Part shown: piece by piece, positions 16,590-23,526 of the stretch
Position numbering within the stretch: position 1 is the stretch's first letter
How the letters are laid out: each line of letters begins with the position of its first letter
NCBI RefSeq assembly: GCF_026262575.1
Contig: NZ_JAPKFL010000007.1
Location: 154,243 to 218,242, forward strand
Direction of reading: 5' to 3'
DNA length: 64,000 nucleotides
Source: Streptomyces marinisediminis
GTDB taxonomy: Bacteria > Actinomycetota > Actinomycetes > Streptomycetales > Streptomycetaceae
The notes under the pieces: generated by a model
Told to the model about the DNA's origin: nothing
Seen by the model: only the letters and a program-made list of their open reading frames with translations
Databases searched by the model: none
Position numbers and translations under genes: made by a program

Positions 16590-16699
16590 GCCCCCACCCG
16601 CCCCACCGGCCCGGGCCGCGGCAGACGCCCGAGCGGACGCCGAAGCGCCGGGCGACCCCGCCCGAGAGGGCCCACCGCAAGGTTCCGCTGCGCGACGCG

Positions 16700-16719
16700 T
16701 TGACATGAGAGCGCTCTCA
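16700..16719 (+). promoter_or_regulatory. promoter -35 with adjoining LacI-type operator (CebR-like box)
   Basis: TTGACA (16700-16705) is followed directly by the perfect 14-bp palindrome TGAGAGCGCTCTCA (16706-16719), which would sit between -35 and -10. The sequence differs by one base per arm from the cellobiose-responsive CebR/CelR box TGGGAGCGCTCCCA. It controls the GH64 glucanase gene at 16774. Confidence 0.7.
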
Positions 16720-16747
16720 CGCGACGCTGGCGACGCCTCGACCCCAT

Positions 16748-16759
16748 CCCCCCCCCCCC
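16748..16759. repeat. run of 12 C residues in the GH64 5' leader
   Basis: A homopolymer of about 12 C lies 4 nt before the GAGGAGG ribosome site of the GH64 gene. Such runs are slippage-prone in vivo and also error-prone in sequencing. Confidence 0.8.
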
Positions 16760-16773
16760 ACGAGGAGGAACGG

Positions 16774-17985
16774 ATGCGCCCCCCACGCAGACTGCTGGCA
16801 TCCCTCGCCGCCGCGGCGGCCGTCGCCGCGGGCGTGCTCACCGCGGGCCCCGCCGCTCCGGCCGCGGCCGAACCCGCGGTCGCCGCCGCCGCGGACACCA
16901 TCCCGCTGACCCTCACCAACGACTCCGGCCGCGCCGACCCGGTGCACGTGTACGTGATCGGCACCCAGCTCTCCACCGGACGGCAGGGCTACGCCGACGC
17001 CGACGGGACCTTCCACCCCTGGCCCCGCGGCGCCACCCCGCCGGTGCCCGCGCCCGACGCGTCGTTCCCGGGCCCGGCCGACGGCCGCTCCATGACGCTG
17101 CGGCTGCCGAAGTTCTCCGGCCGGGTCTACTTCTCCTACGGGCGGAAGCTGGACTTCCGGCTGGCCGACGGCGGCCTGGTCCAGCCCGCCGTGCAGAACC
17201 CGGCCGACCCCAACCACGACACCCTGTTCAACTGGACCGAGTACACGCTCAACGACGCGGGCCTGTGGATCAACTCCACCCAGGTGGACATGTTCTCCGC
17301 CCCGTACACCGTCGGCCTGACCGCCGCCGACGGCACCACCGAGGAGACCGGGCGGCTCCGCCCCGGCGGCTACCGGGCCGTCCTGGACGGCCTGCGCGCC
17401 CAGGGCGGCGGCTGGGAGAACCTGGTCCGCACCCGCGCCGACGGCACGGTGCTGCGCGCCCTCTCCCCCGGCCACGCCGTCGGCTCCGGCATCCTCCGCC
17501 CGGACGTGATCGACGACTACATCGACCGCGTCTGGGCGAAGTACCGGCACGAGACGCTGACCGTGACCCCCTTCGCGCACGACCCCGGCACGAAGTACCA
17601 CGGCAGGGTCGACGGCGACCGCATGCACTTCACGGACGCCTCCGGGTCCGTCGTCACCTCCTTCGCCAAGCCGGACGCGGACTCCGTCTTCGGCTGCCAC
17701 AAGCTCCTGGACGCCCCCAACGACCAGGTGCGCGGCCCCATCGCCCGCACCCTGTGCGCGGGCTACCACCGCACCACCCTGCTCACCAACAGCCACCAGC
17801 CCGACAGGGACGCCTCCGGCTTCTACCGAGACCCGGTGACCAACCACTACGCCCGCCTGATCCACCAGCAGATGCGCGACGGCAAGGCGTACGCCTTCGC
17901 CTTCGACGACGTCGGCGCCCACGAGTCCCTCGTCCACGACGCCGCCCCCCGCAACGCCCACATCACCCTGACCCCCTTCGACTGA
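16774..17985 (+). CDS. secreted GH64 beta-1,3-glucanase (laminaripentaose-producing type)
   Basis: A 403-residue exported enzyme. Residues 1-32 are a signal peptide ending in an AAPAAAEP cleavage region. The GH64 catalytic region is clear: FNWTEYTLND holds the acid Glu and INSTQVDMFSAPY the base Asp, followed by GGWENLVRTRADG and the C-terminal HQPDRDASGFYRDPVTNHYA. The family cleaves laminarin or fungal cell-wall beta-1,3-glucan to laminaripentaose. GAGGAGG at 16763-16769 fixes ATG 16774. Induction by beta-glucan sugars is suggested by the LacI-type box in its promoter. No carbohydrate-binding module follows. Confidence 0.88.
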   Translation: MRPPRRLLASLAAAAAVAAGVLTAGPAAPAAAEPAVAAAADTIPLTLTNDSGRADPVHVYVIGTQLSTGRQGYADADGTFHPWPRGATPPVPAPDASFPGPADGRSMTLRLPKFSGRVYFSYGRKLDFRLADGGLVQPAVQNPADPNHDTLFNWTEYTLNDAGLWINSTQVDMFSAPYTVGLTAADGTTEETGRLRPGGYRAVLDGLRAQGGGWENLVRTRADGTVLRALSPGHAVGSGILRPDVIDDYIDRVWAKYRHETLTVTPFAHDPGTKYHGRVDGDRMHFTDASGSVVTSFAKPDADSVFGCHKLLDAPNDQVRGPIARTLCAGYHRTTLLTNSHQPDRDASGFYRDPVTNHYARLIHQQMRDGKAYAFAFDDVGAHESLVHDAAPRNAHITLTPFD

Positions 17986-18388
17986 CCCCCGGCCCGCCAC
18001 GGGACGGCAGCGACACCGGCCGCGCGCGCAGCACGTACCGCGCGGTGACGTCCCCGAAGACGACGTCCAGCGGCCGGCAGGCGATCAGCGCGCCCAACGC
18101 GGCCCGTTGACGTCCCGGCTCCAGCACCCAGGCCCGCATCCGACCGGACACCCCCGCGTCCCCGTCGGAGTCCGGGCGCGGGCGCAGGGCCCCGGGCGGC
18201 GCCCACCAGGCGCCGCCCGGCTCGGGTTCCAGCCGGTCCGCCAGTCGCCACGCCTGCGCACGGAGCCAGTTCAGCGCCCCGTCGGGCGTGCGCGTCTGGC
18301 ACGCGCCGAGGACGACGGCCACCCAGTCCCCACGCACAGCCCCCTCACCCACGACCTGCGTCCAGTAGCGGGTGACGCCCCGCCTCAC
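17963..18388 (-). CDS. hypothetical protein, last of four coupled small genes
   Basis: A 141-residue protein of unknown family, Trp/Arg-rich at the start (RRGVTRYWTQVVGEG, GDWVAVVLGACQTRTPDG), with an Arg/Pro-rich middle and end (FGDVTARYVLRARPVSLPS). GTG 18388 overlaps the stop of the 35-codon gene upstream by 4 bp, so reinitiation is likely. Its 3' end overlaps the convergent GH64 gene by 23 bp. Confidence 0.55.
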   Translation of the reverse strand: MRRGVTRYWTQVVGEGAVRGDWVAVVLGACQTRTPDGALNWLRAQAWRLADRLEPEPGGAWWAPPGALRPRPDSDGDAGVSGRMRAWVLEPGRQRAALGALIACRPLDVVFGDVTARYVLRARPVSLPSRGGPGVSRRGSG

Positions 18389-18492
18389 CGGCCCAGCCTT
18401 TCCAGGTGCTCCCGAACCGCCCGCAGCCACTCCGCGACCCTGCGGGCCAGCTCGTCAGCCGAGATCCGGGGCGCCCGCCCCCGCTCACTCAC
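18385..18492 (-). CDS. 35-residue charged helical peptide
   Basis: A very short ORF starting with GTG 18492. It is rich in Arg/Glu/Leu with a helix-like stretch ISADELARRVAEWLRAVREH. It overlaps the upstream 51-residue gene by 8 bp and the downstream 141-residue gene by 4 bp; this coupling is the main evidence that it is translated. No family recognised. Confidence 0.5.
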   Translation of the reverse strand: MSERGRAPRISADELARRVAEWLRAVREHLERLGR

Positions 18493-18640
18493 GCCCCGCC
18501 TCCCCGGTCTCCGGCCCGGCGCACCGCCCGGCGTGCCTCCGCATCAGCACGACGCAGTCGGTGACCGCCGACCAGTCGCCGACCGCACGCGCCGCCGCCA
18601 TCCGCGCACGGAGTTCCGCGCACGTGGCACAGCCGCTCAC
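18485..18640 (-). CDS. 51-residue small protein with CxxC pairs
   Basis: Starts at GTG 18640 within a 4-bp GTGA overlap of the 73-residue gene. It has Cys at SGCATCAEL and two further Cys in TDCVVLMRRHAGRCAG, an arrangement that could bind zinc. An ARMAAARAVGDWSAVTD helix lies between. Function unknown; it belongs to the same coupled set. Confidence 0.55.
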   Translation of the reverse strand: MSGCATCAELRARMAAARAVGDWSAVTDCVVLMRRHAGRCAGPETGEAGRE

Positions 18641-18858
18641 GAGGCGGCCGCCTGGCGCAGCGCGGCCGCGAGCTCCCGGGCCGCGTCGGGCAGCGCCCCA
18701 CCCAACTCCACGAGCCGCACCGGACCGTGCGCCGGGGAGTCCCACACCCGCTCGTCCACCCGCACGCCCGGCAGTCCCACACCAGCCTCGCGGCACGCCC
18801 GCCGCAACTCCTCCGCCGCCGACTGCGCGTCGGCCAGCCGTCCTTCAGCGATCACCAC
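18637..18858 (-). CDS. 73-residue small protein, first of four coupled genes
   Basis: Helical N-terminus (IAEGRLADAQSAAEELRRAC) followed by DERVWDSPAHGPVRLVELGG and a C-terminal AARELAAALRQAAAS helix. GAGGA 6 nt before GTG 18858 favours that start over GTG 18864. It is divergent from the XRE regulator at 18984 and leads a run of four overlapping genes to 17963. Small genes like these often accompany XRE/DUF397 loci in Streptomyces; function unknown. Confidence 0.55.
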   Translation of the reverse strand: MVIAEGRLADAQSAAEELRRACREAGVGLPGVRVDERVWDSPAHGPVRLVELGGALPDAARELAAALRQAAAS

Positions 18859-18983
18859 GGCCACTCCTCGCTACGCGCGCACCCCTCGCCGGGCCCGCTC
18901 TTCGTAGTCAATTGGTGACCGTCGAAGCCCAGCCGCCTAGCGCATTGAGCACCTTGAGCCATGCCGCTAAAGTGGGTCACTGG

Positions 18984-19856
18984 ATGGCTACCCTTAGTAT
19001 GCAACAGTTGTGGGAGGTCAGAGCACTGGACGAAACCTTCGGTCACAGGAGCTTGAATCCACTTCAGCGCTTCGGGCTTGACGTCCGACAAGTACGGTTG
19101 GCACGGCGGATCACGCAAAGGCATCTGGGCAGGGCCACCGGCTACTCGGAGGCGTACGTCAGCCTGGTGGAGACCGGGAAGCAAAGGCCAAGCCCACGGT
19201 TCGCCAAGGGGTGTGACATGGCCTTCGGCACCGGGGAGTTGTTCAGCAGCCTCCTGCACCGCATCGAGGAAGGCGATCATCCGAGTTGGTTCTGGCCCTA
19301 CCTGGAACTGGAGGGCAAGGCGTCCGGCATCCTGGACTACTCGGTGACGAGCATCATGGGTCTGCTTCAGACTGAGGAGTACGCTCGCGCCATCTTCCGC
19401 GCCGGATATCCACGGGCATGCGCCGAGATCGTCCGAGGCAAGGTGGAAGCACGCTTGGCACGCCGCCACGTACTCGATGAGACCAGTGCCCCGACTGTGT
19501 GGGTCGTGCTGCACGAAGCGTGCCTGCGCACGGTGGTAGGCGGGCCGGAAGTGATGGCCGAGCAACTCGCCTACCTCGTGGAAGCCGCTGACTCACCACA
19601 AGTCGACATTCAGGTCATCCCGTTCTCGGCCGGTGCTTCCGCGGCGCACCTGGCGGCCTTCACGCTTCTCACGTTCGACTCGTCGCCCACCGTCCTCTAC
19701 TCAGACGGGCCGTCGGGCGGAAAACTGTACGACCAAGCGGACACCGTAAGCGCAGCCCTGGAAGACTATGATCGTTTGAGAGCCAACGCACTGTCCCTGA
19801 CGAGTTCCCGCGCCCTCATGCTGTCCGTAATGGAGGAGTACCGCCATGAGCACTGA
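18984..19856 (+). CDS. XRE regulator with DUF5753 (DUF397-partner type)
   Basis: A 290-residue regulator. The helix-turn-helix is about residues 25-80 (RLARRITQRHLGRATGYSEAYVSLVETGK). The rest is the DUF5753 domain (ILDYSVTSIMGLLQTEEYAR, VVLHEACLRTVVGGPEVM, VDIQVIPFSAGASAAH). Such proteins pair with small DUF397 proteins, as here. The gene is visibly poorer in GC than its neighbours, suggesting later acquisition. No ribosome site precedes ATG 18984; ATG 18999 is an alternative and leaderless expression is possible. Confidence 0.85.
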   Translation: MATLSMQQLWEVRALDETFGHRSLNPLQRFGLDVRQVRLARRITQRHLGRATGYSEAYVSLVETGKQRPSPRFAKGCDMAFGTGELFSSLLHRIEEGDHPSWFWPYLELEGKASGILDYSVTSIMGLLQTEEYARAIFRAGYPRACAEIVRGKVEARLARRHVLDETSAPTVWVVLHEACLRTVVGGPEVMAEQLAYLVEAADSPQVDIQVIPFSAGASAAHLAAFTLLTFDSSPTVLYSDGPSGGKLYDQADTVSAALEDYDRLRANALSLTSSRALMLSVMEEYRHEH

Positions 19857-20064
19857 ACCGAACCTCGTGACCACCGAGTGGATCAAGTCGTCCTACAGCG
19901 GGTCGAACGGCGGACAGTGTGTCGAGGTCTCGCGTGGCCTCCTCGCACACGGCGTCGTGCCCGTGCGCGACTCCAAGCGGCACCACGGCCCCCAGCTCAC
20001 CCTGCCCGCCCCCGAGTGGGCCGCCTTCGTCAGCGCCCTGCGCGACGGCGGGCTCACCGCCTGA
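19846..20064 (+). CDS. DUF397 domain protein, copy 1
   Basis: A 72-residue protein with the DUF397 pattern: TEWIKSSYSGSNGGQCVEVS, then VPVRDSKRHHGPQLTLP and the closing WAAFVSALRDGGLT. It overlaps the end of the XRE gene by 11 bp, with the ribosome site GGAGG lying inside the XRE coding end. DUF397 proteins are modulators or antagonists of the cognate DUF5753 regulator in several Streptomyces systems. Confidence 0.88.
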   Translation: MSTEPNLVTTEWIKSSYSGSNGGQCVEVSRGLLAHGVVPVRDSKRHHGPQLTLPAPEWAAFVSALRDGGLTA

Positions 20065-20135
20065 ACTGTCAGCGTCCGGGAACGAACGCACTGCCCCGGA
20101 CGGCGTCACGCCGCCCGTGCTGGAGGAGTACCGCC

Positions 20136-20354
20136 ATGAGCGCTGAGCCGCTTCACACCGCAGCGGAGTGGATCAAGTCGTCTTACAGCGACGGAGACGG
20201 CGGACAGTGTGTCGAGGTCTCGCGTGGCCTCCTCCCACACGGCGTCGTGCCCGTGCGCGACTCCAAGCGGCGCCACGGCCCGCAGCTCACCCTCCCCGCC
20301 GCCGAGGGGGCGGCGTTCGTCGGCGCGTTGCGGGGCGGGGGGCTCACCGCCTGA
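20136..20354 (+). CDS. DUF397 domain protein, copy 2
   Basis: 72 residues, highly similar to copy 1 (AEWIKSSYSDGDGGQCVEVS, VPVRDSKRRHGPQLTLP). The Trp near the C-terminus of copy 1 (EWAAFV) is replaced by EGAAFV. It has its own GGAGG at 20122, inherited from the duplicated XRE 3' end. It is probably co-transcribed with the XRE gene and copy 1. Confidence 0.85.
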   Translation: MSAEPLHTAAEWIKSSYSDGDGGQCVEVSRGLLPHGVVPVRDSKRRHGPQLTLPAAEGAAFVGALRGGGLTA

Positions 20355-20366
20355 CGGGGTGGGGGG

Positions 20367-21272
20367 TCACAGGGTGAGGCCGCGCGTCGCCAGGTCGGCG
20401 AGGGCGCAGGTGAACAGGGCGATGCCGATGAAGCCGTTGACCGTGAAGAAGGCGCGGTTGAGGCGGGAGAGGTCGCCGGGGCGCACCAGGGAGTGCTCGT
20501 AGACGAAGGCGACCGCGACGACGGCCAGGCCCGCCCAGAAGAACGCCCCCGCGTCCGTGAGCAGCGCGTACCAGGCCAGCAGGGCGAGCGTGACGACGTG
20601 GCTGGCGCGCGCGCCGTACAGGGCCGCGGCGATGCCGAAGCGCGCGGGGACGGACTTCACGCCCTGCGCGCGGTCGGCGGCCACGTCCTGGCAGGCGAAG
20701 ATGAGGTCGAAGCCGCCGATCCACACGCCCACCGCGAAGCCGAGGACGACGGCCTCCCAGGACCAGGCGCCGGTGACCGCGAGCCAGGCGCCGATCGGGC
20801 CGATGGCCTGCGCGAGCCCGAGGACGGCGTGCGGGAAGTTGGTGAACCGCTTGCCGTAGGGGTAGACGACCATCGGCACGACGGCCAGCGGGGACAGCGC
20901 CAGGCACAGCGGGTTCAGCAGGGCGGCGGCGGCCAGGAAGACGGCGAGCGCGACCGCCGAGCCGGTCCACGCGGTGCGCACCGACACCGCTCCGGTGACC
21001 AGTTCGCGCCCCGCGGTGCGCGGGTTGCGGGCGTCGATCTCGCGGTCGATGATCCGGTTGGCCGCCATCGCGAACGTGCGCAGCGACACCATGGCCACGG
21101 TGACCAGGAGCAGCGTCCACCACCGCACGGAGCCGCCGTGCAGGAACATCGCCGTCAGCGCCGCGATGTAGGCGAACGGCAGCGCGAAGACGGAGTGTTC
21201 GATCAGCACGAGGCGCAGGAAGGCGCGCACCTTCCCCGGGGGCCGCGTGGCGTTCCCGGCCGCGGAGCTCAC
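20367..21272 (-). CDS. mqnP: menaquinone biosynthesis prenyltransferase MqnP
   Basis: A 301-residue UbiA-superfamily integral membrane prenyltransferase with eight or nine helices. The two Asp-rich, Mg-diphosphate-binding motifs are NRIIDREIDARNPRT (about residue 73) and CQDVAADRAQG. It prenylates the 6-position naphthoate intermediate of the futalosine pathway at the membrane. GTG 21272 overlaps the upstream mqnL stop by 4 bp, so the two are coupled. Downstream lies the DUF397 pair, convergent. Confidence 0.88.
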   Translation of the reverse strand: MSSAAGNATRPPGKVRAFLRLVLIEHSVFALPFAYIAALTAMFLHGGSVRWWTLLLVTVAMVSLRTFAMAANRIIDREIDARNPRTAGRELVTGAVSVRTAWTGSAVALAVFLAAAALLNPLCLALSPLAVVPMVVYPYGKRFTNFPHAVLGLAQAIGPIGAWLAVTGAWSWEAVVLGFAVGVWIGGFDLIFACQDVAADRAQGVKSVPARFGIAAALYGARASHVVTLALLAWYALLTDAGAFFWAGLAVVAVAFVYEHSLVRPGDLSRLNRAFFTVNGFIGIALFTCALADLATRGLTL

Positions 21273-22714
21273 AGGCCGTACTCCCGCCAGCGCCGGTCGA
21301 CCTTGGCGGCGGTGCCGGGGTCGGAGACGACCATCTCCGGCCAGCCGCGCGCGTAGCCCTCCTCGGGCCACTTCCGGGTCGCGTCGATGCCCGCCTTGCC
21401 GCCCCAGAACTGCTGGTAGGAGGCGTGGTCGAGGTGGTCCACCGGGCCCTCGACGACGGTGAGGTCGCGCGCGTAGTCGGTGTTGCCGAGCGCCCGCCAG
21501 GCGACTTCGTGCAGGTCGTGCACGTCGCAGTCGGAGTCCACGACGACGATGAGCTTGGTGAGGGACATCATGTGCGCGCCCCACACCGCGTGCATCACCT
21601 TCTGCGCGTGCTTGGGGTACTTCTTGTCGATCGAGAGGATGGCGCAGTTGTGGAAACCGCCCGCCTCGGGCAAGTGGTAGTCCACGATGTCCGGGATGAT
21701 GATCTTCAGCAGCGGCAGGAAGAAGCGCTCCGTGGCCCGGCCCAGCGGCCCGTCCTCCGTCGGCGGGCGCCCGACGACGATCGACTGGAGCAGCGGGCGC
21801 CGGCGCATGGTGACGCAGTCGACGGTCAGCGCCGGGAAGTCCTCCTGCGGCGTGTAGAAGCCGGTGTGGTCGCCGAACGGGCCCTCCGGCAGCGTCTTCC
21901 CCGGCTCCAGCCAGCCCTCGACGACGACCTCGGCCTGCGCGGGCACCTGGAGCGGCACCGTCTTGCAGTCGACCATCTCCACGCGCCGGCCCTGGAGGAA
22001 CCCGGCGAAGAGGTACTCGTCGATGTCCCCGGGCAGCGGGGCGGTGGAGGCGTAGGTGACGGCGGGCGGGCAGCCGAAGGCGATGGCGACGGGCAGCCGC
22101 TCGCCGCGCCGCGCGGCCACCTGGTAGTGGTTGCGGCTGTCCTTGTGGATCTGCCAGTGCATGCCGATGGTGCGCCGGTCGTGGCGCTGGAGCCGGTACA
22201 GGCCCAGGTTGCGCACGCCCGTCTCCGGGTCCTTGGTGTGCGTCAGGCCCAGGTTGAAGAAGGAGCCGCCGTCCTCGGGCCAGGTGAACAGGGCGGGCAG
22301 CGCCTCCAGGTCGACGTCGTCACCGGTGAGCACGACGTCCTGGACGGGGGCCTCCTTCACCTTCTTCGGCGGGACGTGCGTCATGCCGGCGAGCTTGCCG
22401 AACGCCTCGCGGAAGCCGACGAAGCCCTGCGGCAGCTCGGGCTTGAGCAGGCCGCCGATGCGCTGGCTGATCTCGTCGTAGGAGCGCAGGCCGAGCGCCT
22501 TCAGCAGCCGCCGGTCGGTGCCGAAGACGTTCATGGCCAGCGGCATCGCCGAGCCCTTGACGTTCTCGAAGAGCAGCGCCGGGCCCCCGGCCTTGTTGAC
22601 CCGGTCGGTGATCTCGCCGACCTCCAGGTACGGGTCGACTTCGGCCGTGATCCGCTTGAGGTCGCCGTCGCGCTCCAGGGCCCGCAGCAGCGAGCGGAGA
22701 TCGTCGTATGCCAT
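21269..22714 (-). CDS. mqnL: menaquinone biosynthesis decarboxylase MqnL (UbiD family)
   Basis: A 481-residue UbiD-type decarboxylase that uses prenyl-FMN supplied by the UbiX at 11291. It starts MAYDDLRSLLRALERDGDL and shows GPALLFENVKG, a YRLQRHDRRTIGMHWQ strand and the SIDKKYPKHAQKVMHAVWG segment of the family. It removes the carboxylate from the prenylated or unprenylated naphthoate in the futalosine route. It forms an operon with mqnP by a 4-bp overlap and is divergent from the PLDc_N gene. Confidence 0.9.
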   Translation of the reverse strand: MAYDDLRSLLRALERDGDLKRITAEVDPYLEVGEITDRVNKAGGPALLFENVKGSAMPLAMNVFGTDRRLLKALGLRSYDEISQRIGGLLKPELPQGFVGFREAFGKLAGMTHVPPKKVKEAPVQDVVLTGDDVDLEALPALFTWPEDGGSFFNLGLTHTKDPETGVRNLGLYRLQRHDRRTIGMHWQIHKDSRNHYQVAARRGERLPVAIAFGCPPAVTYASTAPLPGDIDEYLFAGFLQGRRVEMVDCKTVPLQVPAQAEVVVEGWLEPGKTLPEGPFGDHTGFYTPQEDFPALTVDCVTMRRRPLLQSIVVGRPPTEDGPLGRATERFFLPLLKIIIPDIVDYHLPEAGGFHNCAILSIDKKYPKHAQKVMHAVWGAHMMSLTKLIVVVDSDCDVHDLHEVAWRALGNTDYARDLTVVEGPVDHLDHASYQQFWGGKAGIDATRKWPEEGYARGWPEMVVSDPGTAAKVDRRWREYGL

Positions 22715-22815
22715 ACGTGCCAGTATCCGGTACGGACGCGGGCGGGTGCGGCGGGGCTCCGTTTAGGCTGGCGGTACCGCCGTCCCGTCCGCGATACACC
22801 TGGGGGCTGACCCGC

Positions 22816-23181
22816 ATGCTGAGGTATCTGCCGTTCCTGCTGATCCTGGCAGTGTGGATCTACGCCTTCATCGACGTGCTGAACACGCGCGATGAGGAGG
22901 TCCGCAAGCTGCCGAAGCTGGCGTGGGTCTTCATCGTCCTGCTGTTCGGCCAGGTGCTGGTGGGCCCGCTGGCCTGGTTCATCGCCGGACGGCCGCGCCG
23001 CAACGCCCCCTACGGCGCCGTCCGCGCCGACGAGCGCCGCTGGGTCGCGCCGGACGACAACCCGAACTTCCTGAAGTCCCTCGGCGACCCCGGCGGGCGC
23101 CGCTCCCCGGATCCCGAGGAGCCGCCCGCCTCCGGCGACGCCCGCGACACGGGCCCGGAGGACCCGCCGAAGGGACGCTGA
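22816..23181 (+). CDS. PLDc_N domain small membrane protein
   Basis: A 121-residue protein with two membrane helices (LPFLLILAVWIYAFIDVL; LAWVFIVLLFGQVLVGPLAW) matching the phospholipase-D/nuclease N-terminal membrane domain, but with no catalytic HKD part. The tail is acidic and Pro/Gly-rich (DPEEPPASGDARDTGPEDPP). ATG 22816 is chosen because it opens the first helix. This family is a regular neighbour of the Streptomyces mqn genes; function unknown. Confidence 0.78.
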   Translation: MLRYLPFLLILAVWIYAFIDVLNTRDEEVRKLPKLAWVFIVLLFGQVLVGPLAWFIAGRPRRNAPYGAVRADERRWVAPDDNPNFLKSLGDPGGRRSPDPEEPPASGDARDTGPEDPPKGR

Positions 23182-23526
23182 CCCGGCCGCGCGCCCGGGG
23201 GACGGCCCCGGCCGCCGGCCACGCGGGCCCGCTCGGCCGGGACCGCGCCGGGCCCGGGCGCCGTCGCCCGCCCGCGCCGTCGCCCCGGTGTCGTGCGTCA
23301 CCCCGCCCCGCGTCGGGGCGGGTCCGCGGGCCGCCGCGGAGCGGTTCGGCGGACGGCGCCGGGGGCGGCCTCACCAGGAGCGTCGCGCAGGGGCGACGCT
23401 CCGGCGCGCGGTGTCGCGCGGGGGCGGCGTAACAACGGGGCAAAGCCCGGGGATTTTCGGAACCCGGGCTCGGCGTGTAGACCTCTTGGGCAGTGCACGA
23501 CCGTCCGCACAGGCGAAGGGGTACGT
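23182..23526. other. intergenic region upstream of deacetylase-like lipoprotein
   Basis: 345 bp of GC-rich DNA without a supported gene. Its only clear structure is the inverted repeat at 23444-23470. Confidence 0.5.
23444..23470. promoter_or_regulatory. hairpin or operator with AGCCCGGG arms
   Basis: AGCCCGGG (23444-23451) and CCCGGGCT (23463-23470) flank an A/T-containing 11-nt loop, 56 bp before the lipoprotein start. It could terminate the PLDc_N transcript or act as an operator or mRNA stem for the next gene. Confidence 0.35.

Larger units (their letters stand above)
19831..20354. repeat. tandem duplication (about 290 bp period) containing two DUF397 genes
   Basis: The segment from TGGAGGAGTACCGCCATGAG (about 19831) through the first DUF397 stop is repeated from about 20121. 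The repeat includes the last codons of the XRE gene (EEYRHE), which survive as non-functional sequence ahead of the second DUF397 gene. The copies now differ at scattered sites. Confidence 0.85.
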
